A stretch of DNA of 7,736 bases, taken from the NCBI GenBank assembly GCA_021808875.1, contig JAKBAU010000170.1, positions 1 through 7,736 of the forward strand, read 5' to 3'. The translations under genes and the position numbers were made by a program. This DNA is from Pseudomonadota bacterium (lineage in GTDB: Bacteria; Pseudomonadota; Alphaproteobacteria; Micropepsales; Micropepsaceae). Numbering within the stretch: position 1 is the stretch's first letter; the number at the start of each line of letters is the position of its first letter. This document shows, in pieces, positions 1 through 6,972 of the stretch. A model generated the notes under the pieces. It ran no database searches. It was given only the letters and a program-made list of their open reading frames with translations, and had not been told where the DNA came from.

Positions 1-59
1 AACAAGCGGCCGGCCAACTCAGGTCATCCAGGAAAATTGGACCTTTCGGGGAAACAGCG

Positions 60-2204
60 ATGAGCTTGGAGCTTGAACTGGTATTGGCGTGCGGGGTTCT
101 CGCACTGCTGTATGGAGCATGGACCATCCGGTCGGTGCTGAGCATGAGCGCCGGAAATGCGCGCATGCAGGAAATAGCCGCCGCAATTCAGGAGGGCGCA
201 GCCGCGTACCTGAACCGGCAGTATACGACAATTGCCTTGGTCGGCGTTGTGATCTTCGCGGCAGCCTGGGTAGTGTTCGGCTGGCAGGTGGCGATCGGCT
301 ATCTGATTGGCTCGACCTTTTCGGGCATCGCTGGCTACATCGGCATGAACGTGTCCGTGCGTGCCAATGTGCGGACCACCGAGGCCTCCCGTAATGGGCT
401 GGCCTCCGGCTTGTCAGTCGCGTTCCGCTCCGGGGCGGTGACGGGCATGCTCGTAGTGGGTTTGGGACTTCTTGCGGTGGCCGGCTACTGGGCCCTGCTG
501 CGCTTCGGGTTCGGGCTGGACATGAGTGTCGAACATGATGCCCGCACCATCACCGATGCGCTGGTCGCGCTGGGCTTTGGCGCGTCGTTGATCTCGATCT
601 TTGCCCGTCTTGGCGGCGGCATCTTCACCAAAGGCGCGGATGTCGGCGGTGACATGGTGGGCAAGGTCGAAGCGGGCATTCCCGAAGATGATCCGCGCAA
701 TCCCGCTACGATCGCTGACAATGTGGGCGACAATGTGGGTGACTGCGCCGGCATGGCCGCAGACCTCTTCGAGACCTTTGCCGTCACCACAGTGGCCACC
801 ATGGTGCTGGCGTCGCTGGATTTCGCGAGCGCCGATCGTACCCATCTCATGCTACTGCCGCTGGCCATCAGCGCGATGTGCATTATCACCTCGATCATTG
901 GCACATTCTTTGTGCGTCTGGGACCCTCGAACAACATCATGGGCGCGCTCTACAAAGGCGTGCTCGTTACCGGCGCGCTGTCACTGGCGGGCCTGTGGTG
1001 GCTGATCCGCTGGACGGTAGGCGGAATGCATCACCCACTGCAGACGGTGGCGGACCTGTCGCTGCAGATCACCGGCGCCGATCTGTTTTATTGCGGCATT
1101 GTCGGCCTTGCCGTCACTGGCGCCATCATCTGGATCACGGAGTATTATACCGGTACCAATTTCCGTCCGGTGAAAATGATCGCACGGGCGTCGGTAACTG
1201 GTCATGGTACCAATGTCATCCAGGGCCTTGCGGTGTCGATGGAAGCCACCGCACTGCCGGCTGTTGTGATCTGCATGGGCATTGTGGCCGCCTTCGAACT
1301 TGCCGGACTGTTTGGTATCGCCATCGCCGTCTCGACGATGCTCTCGCTTGCTGGCATGATCGTAGCCTTGGATGCGTTTGGTCCGGTCACGGACAATGCC
1401 GGTGGCATTGCCGAAATGAGTGGGCTGGAAGGTGACGTGCGCAAGACGACTGATGCGCTCGACGCGGTCGGTAACACCACCAAGGCCGTGACCAAGGGCT
1501 ATGCCATTGGTTCGGCGGGTCTTGGCGCACTGGTACTGTTTGCTGCCTACACCCAGGACCTGACCTTCTTCACGCGTCATTCGGACGTCTACACCTACTT
1601 TGCAAATGTCGCGGTGCCGAACTTCTCGCTTGCCGATCCTTGGGTTGTGGTGGGATTGTTCATGGGTGGCTTGCTGCCTTATCTGTTCGGTGGCGTGGCA
1701 ATGACGGCGGTAGGACGTGCCGCTGCGGCCGTGGTCGAGGAAGTGCGCACGCAGTTCCGTGAGATGCCTGGCATCATGCAGGGTACGCAGAAGCCCAATT
1801 ACGGTCGGGCTGTAGACATGCTGACCAGGGCGGCGATACGTGAGATGATCCTGCCGTCATTGCTCCCGGTACTGTCGCCCATCGTGCTCTTCCTTCTGGT
1901 GGAGCGCTTTGTTGGCAAGACCCAGGCTTTCAACGCCCTTGGTGCCATGCTCCTCGGTGTGATCGTCACCGGGCTCTTCGTTGCGATCTCGATGACGAGT
2001 GGTGGCGGTGCGTGGGACAATGCCAAGAAGTACATCGAAGATGGCAATTTTGGTGGCAAGGGCTCCGAGGCTCACAAGGCGGCCGTCACCGGAGACACCG
2101 TCGGTGATCCCTACAAGGATACTGCGGGTCCTGCTGTCAATCCGATGATCAAGATCACCAACATCGTGGCTCTTCTGCTGCTGGCGACCTTGGCTCACTT
2201 CTGA
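60..2204 (+). CDS. hppA: K+-independent membrane-bound proton-pumping pyrophosphatase
   Basis: This 714-residue polytopic inner-membrane protein hydrolyses pyrophosphate and uses the energy to pump protons out of the cytoplasm. The length fits bacterial H+-PPases, which have about 16 membrane helices; the first hydrophobic segment is about residues 5-27. The substrate motif DX7KXE is present as D194, K202 and E204, followed by the [20 protein letters not shown] block. [10 protein letters not shown] at 471-480 carries Lys475, where K+-dependent enzymes have Ala; this is the known marker of the K+-independent class. The C-terminal [14 protein letters not shown] block (647-660) and the [14 protein letters not shown] block are intact. 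The ATG follows a GGGGAAA ribosome-binding site and gives the expected N-terminus. The signature reads [11 protein letters not shown] rather than the commoner DVGADLVGKVE. Any promoter lies outside the window. Identification is very secure; the ion specificity is inferred from Lys475. Confidence 0.97.
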   Translation: MSLELELVLACGVLALLYGAWTIRSVLSMSAGNARMQEIAAAIQEGAAAYLNRQYTTIALVGVVIFAAAWVVFGWQVAIGYLIGSTFSGIAGYIGMNVSVRANVRTTEASRNGLASGLSVAFRSGAVTGMLVVGLGLLAVAGYWALLRFGFGLDMSVEHDARTITDALVALGFGASLISIFARLGGGIFTKGADVGGDMVGKVEAGIPEDDPRNPATIADNVGDNVGDCAGMAADLFETFAVTTVATMVLASLDFASADRTHLMLLPLAISAMCIITSIIGTFFVRLGPSNNIMGALYKGVLVTGALSLAGLWWLIRWTVGGMHHPLQTVADLSLQITGADLFYCGIVGLAVTGAIIWITEYYTGTNFRPVKMIARASVTGHGTNVIQGLAVSMEATALPAVVICMGIVAAFELAGLFGIAIAVSTMLSLAGMIVALDAFGPVTDNAGGIAEMSGLEGDVRKTTDALDAVGNTTKAVTKGYAIGSAGLGALVLFAAYTQDLTFFTRHSDVYTYFANVAVPNFSLADPWVVVGLFMGGLLPYLFGGVAMTAVGRAAAAVVEEVRTQFREMPGIMQGTQKPNYGRAVDMLTRAAIREMILPSLLPVLSPIVLFLLVERFVGKTQAFNALGAMLLGVIVTGLFVAISMTSGGGAWDNAKKYIEDGNFGGKGSEAHKAAVTGDTVGDPYKDTAGPAVNPMIKITNIVALLLLATLAHF

Positions 2205-2225
2205 TTGCGCCCAAGCGCAAGTCTC

Positions 2226-2258
2226 AAGGCGCGGACGAGCAATCGTCCGCGCCTTTTT
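2226..2258 (+). terminator. Intrinsic terminator of hppA
   Basis: A perfect 10-bp GC-rich stem pairs 2228-2237 (GGCGCGGACG) with 2244-2253 (CGTCCGCGCC) around the six-base loop AGCAAT. Five T residues follow directly at 2254-2258, and the two A residues before the stem can pair with the first Ts. It starts 21 bases after the hppA stop. On the minus strand only two Ts follow the stem, so it would work poorly for the convergent bamE gene. Confidence 0.93.
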
Positions 2259-2302
2259 GCTGGCTGGCGTGTTGGAGGGCATCGCTGGGGCGCAGCTTTA
2301 CC

Positions 2303-2324
2303 CGCGGGCAGAAGCACGCCCGCG
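2303..2324 (-). other. GC-rich hairpin downstream of bamE, possible weak terminator
   Basis: CGCGGGC at 2303-2309 pairs perfectly with GCCCGCG at 2318-2324 around an eight-base loop. It lies in the 173-base convergent spacer, 54 bases past the bamE stop in the direction of bamE transcription. No T-run follows on the minus strand, so it is not a classical intrinsic terminator. It could be an mRNA 3'-end structure or chance in GC-rich DNA. A smaller hairpin with a 5-bp stem (2340-2344 with 2349-2353) lies nearer the gene. No other signal for ending bamE transcription is visible. Confidence 0.3.
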
Positions 2325-2377
2325 CCCGTCCACAGGCGTACGCAGGAATGCGTCAGGGGGACTTCACCCCAGAGAGC

Positions 2378-2869
2378 CTAATGGCCTCCACCAGGATTAC
2401 GCTGGTCTATGCCTCCGCTTCCCTGGCCCAGCGGTACGCCGGGCGTTGCATTCAGCAGCTGCTGAAGGAAGGTCACTTCGCGGCCAGGTGTTGGTGTCTT
2501 CCTGGTGTCGAAGGCGACGACATGGCCGTCACGAAGCCCGTAATGACGCAAGCCCGTCACCTTGCCGTTTTTGTTGAAGCGGATGGCCAGAATGTCGCGG
2601 CTAAGGATAGTTGGCGGGAAGAATGCTACCTGCTGCTGCACGCTGGAAATATAATACCAGCTGCGGCCGTTGAAATTGGACTTGGTCGTGGGATCGCCAA
2701 GTTTCTTTTCAATGGTCTCCTTGGTGTCTTTTCCGACCAGGATCGAGGCTTCCGCGACAGGGTCGGGCAGGTAGCCGCGTTTGGAAATCACGGGTGTGCA
2801 GCCGGAGGTGAGGACGAAGAAGGCAGGCAGGCTTGCCATCAGCAGGGTTTTCAGGCGCGGAATGGCCAT
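2378..2869 (-). CDS. bamE: BamE (SmpA/OmlA) family outer-membrane lipoprotein
   Basis: The predicted product has 163 residues and belongs to the SmpA/OmlA family. BamE is a small lipoprotein of the BAM complex, which inserts beta-barrel proteins into the outer membrane from the periplasmic side. The N-terminus MAIPRLKTLLMASLPAFFVL is a signal peptide ending in the lipobox LTSGC, with Cys24 as the lipidated residue. The mature part holds the family pattern: RGYLPDP, then the helix of DTKETIEKKLGDPTTKS, then NGRSWYYISS and strands including ILAIRFNKNGKVTGLRHYG. The frame is open upstream to a TTG at 2971, but the signal peptide fixes the ATG at 2869; a GAGG lies 11 bases before it. The tail after about residue 120 is proline- and glycine-rich. 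The gene converges on hppA and diverges from the bc1 chaperone gene. Family membership is secure; the role in BAM is by homology. Confidence 0.9.
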   Translation of the reverse strand: MAIPRLKTLLMASLPAFFVLTSGCTPVISKRGYLPDPVAEASILVGKDTKETIEKKLGDPTTKSNFNGRSWYYISSVQQQVAFFPPTILSRDILAIRFNKNGKVTGLRHYGLRDGHVVAFDTRKTPTPGREVTFLQQLLNATPGVPLGQGSGGIDQRNPGGGH

Positions 2870-2974
2870 ATTGTTGTCAACCTCGTTTATGCGCCCTGCT
2901 TGGAAGTGGGCGTCGCAGGTTCCTGCCCGCGGGCCAGTTCTCGAGCAGGGACGCCCCAACACCCCGCGCAACTG

Positions 2975-2983
2975 TGCTAGCCT
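2975..2983 (+). promoter_or_regulatory. Possible extended -10 promoter for the bc1 chaperone-yceD genes
   Basis: TGC followed by TAGCCT (2978-2983) resembles an extended -10 element, 45 bases before the chaperone start. No good -35 hexamer is seen 16-18 bases upstream. It lies in the divergent spacer 2870-3028, which must also carry the bamE promoter; no convincing minus-strand promoter was found there. Confidence 0.3.
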
Positions 2984-3012
2984 CGCCCGCCGCCCTATGC
3001 AAGGGCCAGATT

Positions 3013-3019
3013 AGGGGAG
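3013..3019 (+). promoter_or_regulatory. Ribosome-binding site that decides the bc1 chaperone start
   Basis: AGGGGAG lies nine bases before the ATG at 3029. A TTG at 3020 in the same frame directly abuts this site and so is too close to be the start. Confidence 0.7.
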
Positions 3020-3028
3020 TTGTTCAAT

Positions 3029-3550
3029 ATGTTGAAGGCTTTGCGTCGCGCAGCCGCACGCCGCAGGACGGCCTCGGAACTCGCTATCGCCATTGTCAGG
3101 CGCGGGCTCTCACCGTCCTTTTACCGGCTCTTCGCGGTTCCCGATACCTTCAATGGCCGTTTTGATATGGTGAGCCTGCACGCATTTTTGGTCCTGAGCG
3201 TTCTTGAGGGCGACGCCGATCGTGACCTGTCACAGGACCTCGTGAATGCGCTGTTTCACAGTTTTGAAGATGCGTTGCGTGACCAGGGTGCGGGCGACAT
3301 GGGGATGACACGTCGCATTCAGAAGATTGCCGGAGCCTTTTATGGCCGGTTGGAGGCCTATCGGGCGGCAAGCACCCGCGAAGAGATTGCCGCGGTGTTG
3401 CTGCGCAACATTTATGGAGAGGATGGACGCTTCCAGACGCAGGCCCTTAAGCTTGCCACCTACATGGAGCGGGCTCGTCTGGGCCTTGAGCCAGCTGTGC
3501 TGGCTGCCGGCGTCGTCGCCTTCGCGCCACTTCCGGACGAAGAGGGGTAA
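3029..3550 (+). CDS. Ubiquinol-cytochrome c chaperone family protein (CBP3/UQCC1-like)
   Basis: This 173-residue soluble protein matches the ubiquinol-cytochrome c chaperone family (Ubiq_cyt_C_chap, PF03981). Mitochondrial CBP3/UQCC1 helps cytochrome b synthesis and assembly into the bc1 complex; a similar role at the inner membrane is inferred here. The family pattern is visible as VPDTFNGRFDMVSLHAFLVL (about 37-56), then the helix around LVNALFHSFEDALRDQGAGD (71-90) and RRIQKIAGAFYGRLEAYR (95-112). The N-terminus is basic (RRAAARRR), with no signal peptide or membrane segment. The ATG at 3029 is chosen over a TTG at 3020 from the ribosome-binding site. It ends four bases before yceD, so the two are probably cotranscribed. 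The family call is secure from the motif; the exact partner is not shown by sequence. Confidence 0.88.
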   Translation: MLKALRRAAARRRTASELAIAIVRRGLSPSFYRLFAVPDTFNGRFDMVSLHAFLVLSVLEGDADRDLSQDLVNALFHSFEDALRDQGAGDMGMTRRIQKIAGAFYGRLEAYRAASTREEIAAVLLRNIYGEDGRFQTQALKLATYMERARLGLEPAVLAAGVVAFAPLPDEEG

Positions 3551-3554
3551 ATCC

Positions 3555-4115
3555 ATGGCTACACCGCATATCGATGCCGGGCCACTTCCGTTCAGCCGTC
3601 CTTACGAGCTGTCTGATCTCAGTGCGGGTGGCGCAGAGCTCCGAATCAGTGCGAATGACGAGGAGCTGCTTCGCCTTGCTGACTGGCTGGGGGTTGCGGA
3701 GGCCCGCCGCTTTGAGGCCGAGGTGCGCCTGCGCCGGCACGGGGCCGATCGCTTTGTCTATGACGCCGAGCTTGAGGCGCTGGTCGTGCAGACCTGTGTT
3801 GTCACCCTGGCCCCGGTGCCGCGCACCTATCGTTTTGAGGTGCGGCGGCTGCTCGAGGTGCATGGCGGCCATCGCCGGCGTGCGGAAAGTGCTGCCCAGG
3901 CCGGGGTAATCAGCCTGGCCCTTGACGAGGACGACACCCATGAAGAGCTGAGCAGCTATCGCTACGATCTGGCGTTGCCGCTGCTGGAGGAATTGTCGCT
4001 GGGGCTGGACCCTTATCCACGGGCGGAGGGCGTGGAATTCACTCCGCCGGACGAGCTTGCGGCCCCCGAGGACAGCCCTTTTGCCGCTTTGGCCAAGCTC
4101 AGACGGAGGAAATGA
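3555..4115 (+). CDS. yceD: YceD/DUF177 family protein, linked to 23S rRNA and L32
   Basis: The 186-residue product fits the DUF177/YceD family, whose members typically sit just upstream of rpmF and have been linked to 23S rRNA accumulation. The N-terminal part (FSRPYELSDLSAGGAELRIS, residues 13-32) and the central segment with VVQTCVVTLAPVPRTYRFEV match the alphaproteobacterial form. It retains one cysteine (Cys81) at the site where other members have a CxxC-type motif. The C-terminal half is acidic (DEDDTHEE) and ends FAALAKLRRRK, a common ending in this family. The ATG at 3555 follows an AGAGGGG ribosome-binding site that lies within the last codons of the chaperone gene, favouring translational coupling. 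The frame continues upstream over the chaperone gene, but that extension is an overlap artefact. The biochemical function remains unclear. Confidence 0.88.
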   Translation: MATPHIDAGPLPFSRPYELSDLSAGGAELRISANDEELLRLADWLGVAEARRFEAEVRLRRHGADRFVYDAELEALVVQTCVVTLAPVPRTYRFEVRRLLEVHGGHRRRAESAAQAGVISLALDEDDTHEELSSYRYDLALPLLEELSLGLDPYPRAEGVEFTPPDELAAPEDSPFAALAKLRRRK

Positions 4116-4262
4116 GGGACTTGCGCAAAATTGCTTGCCTCCGGCCTGCGTTTGAGGTTACCTCCGCGCCTTGTTTTGCCCCCGGGTTCGCCGGAGTGCG
4201 CGCCACGGTGCGGTACGCTGTTGCGAGCGCAGGTTCGGGCCGATGAAGGAGTAAATACCGCC

Positions 4263-4442
4263 ATGGCGGTTCCCAAAAGAAAAACCTCTCCGTCCAAGCG
4301 GGACATGCGGCGCAGCCACCATCGTCTGGCGCCGGCCTCGCACGTGGAATGTTCGAATTGTGGCGAACAGAAGCGCCCGCACCATGTCTGTCCATCTTGC
4401 GGCCATTATCGCGATCGTGAAATCGTCAAGGCCGAAGACTGA
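4263..4442 (+). CDS. rpmF: 50S ribosomal protein L32 with complete zinc ribbon
   Basis: The 59-residue basic protein is bL32, a component of the large ribosomal subunit. It begins [20 protein letters not shown], the classical L32 N-terminus, and carries four cysteines (Cys30, Cys33, Cys43, Cys46) as CSNC and CPSC, a complete zinc ribbon (the C+ form). The ATG follows AAGGAG at 4246-4251, 11 bases upstream. The frame is open to earlier alternative starts, but L32 homology fixes this one. The 147-base gap after yceD is the longest in this gene series before ihfA and could hold a separate rpmF promoter; only a weak candidate was seen. A hairpin lies between this gene and plsX. Confidence 0.97.
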   Translation: MAVPKRKTSPSKRDMRRSHHRLAPASHVECSNCGEQKRPHHVCPSCGHYRDREIVKAED

Positions 4443-4457
4443 TAGACTGCGTGACTT

Positions 4458-4475
4458 GGCCGGGAGAAACCGGCC
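4458..4475 (+). other. Hairpin between rpmF and plsX, possible attenuator
   Basis: GGCCGG at 4458-4463 pairs with CCGGCC at 4470-4475 around the loop GAGAAA. It starts 15 bases after the rpmF stop. Only three Ts follow, at 4479-4481, so at most it would be a weak terminator. It could reduce read-through from the highly expressed rpmF into plsX, or stabilise the rpmF mRNA end. The plsX ribosome-binding site (AGGGG, 4486-4490) lies 10 bases beyond it. Confidence 0.45.
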
Positions 4476-4499
4476 GCCTTTGCGCAGGGGAAGTCGAGC

Positions 4500-5567
4500 G
4501 TGGCCGGGGACTTGACGGTTTCAATCGATGGGATGGGTGGAGATGCCGGACCTGGTGTGGTCATGGCGGCTCTTTCCCGTGCGATCCTGCGGCACCCCAA
4601 TGTACATTTTCTCGTGCATGGCGATGAAGCCGTGCTGCGGCCGTTGCTCGCGCGCCGCCCCAAGCTCAACGGCAAGGTTGAGATCTGCCATGCGCCGGAG
4701 CGCGTGCGCATGGAGGACAAGCCAAGCCAGGTGCTGCGCCGCGGGCGCAATACGTCTATGTGGGGCGCCATCGACAGCGTAGCCAAGGGCAAGGCACAGG
4801 TTGTCGTTTCTGCCGGCAATACGGGTGCGCTGATGGCCATGGCGATGTTTCAGCTGCGGACCATTGAGGGGATAGACCGACCAGCGATCGCGGCGTTATG
4901 GCCAACGAAGCGGGGTCAGACGGTCGTCCTTGACGTCGGCGCCAATGTGGATAGCGATGCTGAGCAGCTGGTCGATTTCGCCGTCATGGGTGAGGCCTTT
5001 GCCCGCGCCATTCTGGGCCTGGAGCGTCCCAGTGTCGGCCTTCTCAATGTCGGGGAGGAGGAGCAGAAGGGCAATGAGCAGGTGCGTAAGGCCGCCCAGA
5101 TCCTGCGCAGTGTCAATCTGCCGATGGAATTCTCGGGCTTCGTCGAAGGCGACGATATCGCTGAGGGTACAGTCGACGTGGTCGTCACCGATGGCTTCAC
5201 CGGCAATGTTGCCCTAAAGACCGCAGAGGGTACGGCCAAGCTCATCATCTATTATCTGCGCACAGCACTCAGGCGCACGCTGCTGAGTCGGCTCGGAGCG
5301 GTCCTGGCCAGCGGCGCGTTTCGGATACTCCGGCATAGGCTTGATCCGCGTTCGGCGAATGGCGGCATTTTCTTGGGCTTGAACGGCGTCGTCGTCAAAA
5401 GCCATGGTGGCACCGACGCGCTGGGTTTTGCCAGCGCTCTCGATATGGCGATCGACATGGCCCGGGCGGATGTCATTCCCAAAATCGTGGCTGATCGGGC
5501 CGTGGTGACTGCGCCGCTGCAACCGCCCTCAAGCGAGCCCGATGGAACAGGGGCAGTTGCCTCGTGA
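4500..5567 (+). CDS. plsX: Phosphate acyltransferase PlsX
   Basis: PlsX converts acyl-ACP and phosphate to acyl-phosphate, which PlsY then uses to acylate glycerol-3-phosphate, the first step of phospholipid synthesis. It is a peripheral inner-membrane enzyme. The 355-residue length is normal. Conserved blocks are [12 protein letters not shown] (7-18), [10 protein letters not shown] (104-113), [13 protein letters not shown], the [18 protein letters not shown] block (227-244) and the [19 protein letters not shown] block (288-306). The start is a GTG at 4500 with AGGGG nine bases upstream, which places the first beta strand at the usual distance. The C-terminal tail after about residue 335 is poorly conserved in character and proline-rich. 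The stop overlaps the fabH start in GTGA, so the two are very likely translationally coupled. Identification is secure. Confidence 0.96.
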   Translation: MAGDLTVSIDGMGGDAGPGVVMAALSRAILRHPNVHFLVHGDEAVLRPLLARRPKLNGKVEICHAPERVRMEDKPSQVLRRGRNTSMWGAIDSVAKGKAQVVVSAGNTGALMAMAMFQLRTIEGIDRPAIAALWPTKRGQTVVLDVGANVDSDAEQLVDFAVMGEAFARAILGLERPSVGLLNVGEEEQKGNEQVRKAAQILRSVNLPMEFSGFVEGDDIAEGTVDVVVTDGFTGNVALKTAEGTAKLIIYYLRTALRRTLLSRLGAVLASGAFRILRHRLDPRSANGGIFLGLNGVVVKSHGGTDALGFASALDMAIDMARADVIPKIVADRAVVTAPLQPPSSEPDGTGAVAS

Positions 5568-6541
5568 GCGTGATCCGATCTGTAGTACTGGGCTGCGGCG
5601 CCTATCTGCCGGACAATGTCGTCAGCAATGATGACCTGGCCAAGCGCGTCGATACCTCCGATGCCTGGATCTTCGAGCGTACCGGAATTCGCCGCCGTCA
5701 CCTCGCCCGTGACGGTGAGGTGACCTCTGACCTGGCGCTCAAGGCGGGTGAAGCGGCGTTGAAGGCCGCCGGGGTCGGTATTGATGAGATCGACCTTATC
5801 GTCTGCGCCACGACCACCCCGGATGAGACCTTCCCTGCCACGGCAACGCGGGTGCAGGCTCGCCTTGGCATGACCCGTGGAGCTGCCTTTGACGTACAGG
5901 CGGTCTGCTCGGGGTTCATCTATGGGCTCTCGGTGGCGGACAATTTCATTCGCGCCGGTCAATCCCGAACTGTGCTTCTGATCGGTGCGGAGACCATGTC
6001 ACGGCTGATGGACTGGAACGATCGCACCACCTGCGTGCTGTTTGGCGATGGCGCCGGTGCGGTGGTGCTGCGCGCCGAGACAGGGGCAGGAAGCCTCGCG
6101 GACAGGGGCGTCCAGAATACACAGCTCTATTCGGACGGTCGCCTGCATGATTTGCTCTATGTAGATGGCGGGCCGTCTTCGACGCGGACCACGGGCTATC
6201 TGCGCATGCAGGGCAAGGAAGTATTCCGGCATGCGGTGACCAATATTTCGGCGGCGATTCAGGCCTCCGCGGACGCGGCTGGAGTTAGCGTGAGTGACAT
6301 TGACTGGTTTGTGCCACACCAGGCCAACCAGCGCATCCTCGACGGAACGGCCCGCAAACTCGGCATTCCTGCCGCGAAGGTGATCTCGACCGTCGCGGAC
6401 CATGGCAATACCTCCGCTGCCTCGGTGCCCCTTGCCCTGGCCGCGGCGGTTGGCGACGGACGGATCAAGAGAGGTGACCTCGTGCTTCTTGAGGCCATGG
6501 GAGGCGGATTTACCTGGGGTTCAGCGCTCGTGCGCTGGTAA
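5564..6541 (+). CDS. fabH: Beta-ketoacyl-ACP synthase III (FabH)
   Basis: FabH starts type II fatty-acid synthesis by condensing acetyl-CoA with malonyl-ACP in the cytoplasm. The 325-residue protein has the full KAS III catalytic triad: Cys115 in [10 protein letters not shown], His252 in PHQAN and Asn282 in HGNTSAAS. The N-terminal [16 protein letters not shown] block, the GDGAGAVVL motif and the C-terminal [16 protein letters not shown] ending are all as expected. Translation starts at a GTG that overlaps the plsX stop, with CAGGGG ten bases upstream. Substrate chain preference cannot be read from this sequence. The neighbouring plsX and rpmF match the widespread rpmF-plsX-fabH arrangement. 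Confidence 0.97.
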   Translation: MSVIRSVVLGCGAYLPDNVVSNDDLAKRVDTSDAWIFERTGIRRRHLARDGEVTSDLALKAGEAALKAAGVGIDEIDLIVCATTTPDETFPATATRVQARLGMTRGAAFDVQAVCSGFIYGLSVADNFIRAGQSRTVLLIGAETMSRLMDWNDRTTCVLFGDGAGAVVLRAETGAGSLADRGVQNTQLYSDGRLHDLLYVDGGPSSTRTTGYLRMQGKEVFRHAVTNISAAIQASADAAGVSVSDIDWFVPHQANQRILDGTARKLGIPAAKVISTVADHGNTSAASVPLALAAAVGDGRIKRGDLVLLEAMGGGFTWGSALVRW

Positions 6542-6583
6542 TTGAGGCGTTGGCGTGGGTAGACGGAGGATTCGCTTCCCCTC

Positions 6584-6612
6584 ATGCGTTGACGGAAAAT
6601 CGTCGAACGCAT
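6584..6612 (+). other. 11-bp hairpin between fabH and ihfA (operator, attenuator or weak terminator)
   Basis: The arm 6584-6594 (ATGCGTTGACG) pairs with 6601-6612 (CGTCGAACGCAT) through 11 base pairs with a single bulged G at 6605 and the loop GAAAAT. A run of four Ts follows only after AGCC, at 6617-6620, so it would be a weak intrinsic terminator for fabH at best. The likely ihfA -35 hexamer lies in the left arm, so it could also be a protein-binding dyad. Confidence 0.55.
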
Positions 6613-6617
6613 AGCCT
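6589..6617 (+). promoter_or_regulatory. Possible sigma-70 promoter of ihfA-merR
   Basis: TTGACG (6589-6594) and TAGCCT (6612-6617) are separated by 17 bases, 31 bases before the ihfA ATG. The -35 matches consensus at five of six bases, but the -10 at only three of six. The 106-base gap after fabH also suggests a separate promoter. It overlaps the hairpin at 6584-6612. Confidence 0.4.
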
Positions 6618-6634
6618 TTTGGTTTAGCCAAAGG
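6615..6634 (+). promoter_or_regulatory. Hairpin masking the ihfA ribosome-binding site
   Basis: CCTTTTGG (6615-6622) can pair with CCAAAGG (6628-6634), seven base pairs with one unpaired T, around the loop TTTAG. The right arm contains most of the AAGGAG ribosome-binding site (6631-6636). The pairing is short but directly covers the site. Function is inferred only from the pairing. Confidence 0.4.
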
Positions 6635-6647
6635 AGTCGCGCAGCGC

Positions 6648-6968
6648 ATGACCACCAGAACGCTCACGCGAGCCGATCTGACTGAAGCGGTTTTTCGGGC
6701 CGTTGGCCTGTCGCGAAATGAATCGGCCCAGATGGTCGAGGATATGCTGGAGGAAGTCTGCTCAGCCCTTGCTGTCGGCGAGACGGTTAAGCTTTCGTCC
6801 TTTGGTACTTTTGCCGTGCGGCAGAAATCCGAGCGGGTTGGCCGCAATCCCAAAACTGGTGACGAGGTACCGATCTCGCCGCGACGGGTGCTGATCTTCC
6901 GCCCCAGTCATGTACTGAAGTCTGTCATCAATGGTCAGACCCCGGAATTTGAAGCGGACGAGGCATAG
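6648..6968 (+). CDS. ihfA: Integration host factor alpha subunit
   Basis: IHF is a heterodimer of IhfA and IhfB that binds specific sites in the DNA minor groove and bends DNA sharply, helping transcription, recombination and replication. The 106-residue product is of normal size for IhfA. It shows the N-terminal helices ([20 protein letters not shown]), the core [20 protein letters not shown], and the DNA-intercalating arm with GRNPKTG, where Pro68 is the wedge residue. The sequence [15 protein letters not shown] follows. SRNES and LSSFGTF favour IhfA over HU or IhfB. The start ATG has AAGGAG (6631-6636) 11 bases upstream, and that site can pair with upstream bases. merR begins four bases after the stop. 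Confidence 0.95.
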   Translation: MTTRTLTRADLTEAVFRAVGLSRNESAQMVEDMLEEVCSALAVGETVKLSSFGTFAVRQKSERVGRNPKTGDEVPISPRRVLIFRPSHVLKSVINGQTPEFEADEA

Positions 6969-6972
6969 AGCG

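Noticed and set aside
981..1580. Minus-strand ORF of 199 codons inside hppA
   Set aside because: It lies wholly antisense to conserved hppA sequence, and its product is a histidine- and arginine-rich low-complexity shadow.
2874..2882. TTGACA on the minus strand just before bamE, considered as a -35 element
   Set aside because: It lies within about 12 bases of the bamE ATG and overlaps the ribosome-binding region, leaving no room for a -10 and leader.
2348..2980. Plus-strand ORF of 210 codons opposite bamE
   Set aside because: It is antisense to a clear lipoprotein gene with signal peptide and lipobox, and its own product shows no recognisable domain.
4135..4163. TTGCCT and TTACCT with a 17-base spacer, considered as an rpmF promoter
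   Set aside because: The -10 matches consensus at only two of six bases. A promoter in the yceD-rpmF gap is plausible, but this candidate is too weak to annotate.
5252..5962. Minus-strand ORF of 236 codons opposite plsX and fabH
   Set aside because: It spans the junction of two well-conserved plus-strand genes and is a GC-rich shadow frame with no recognisable motifs.
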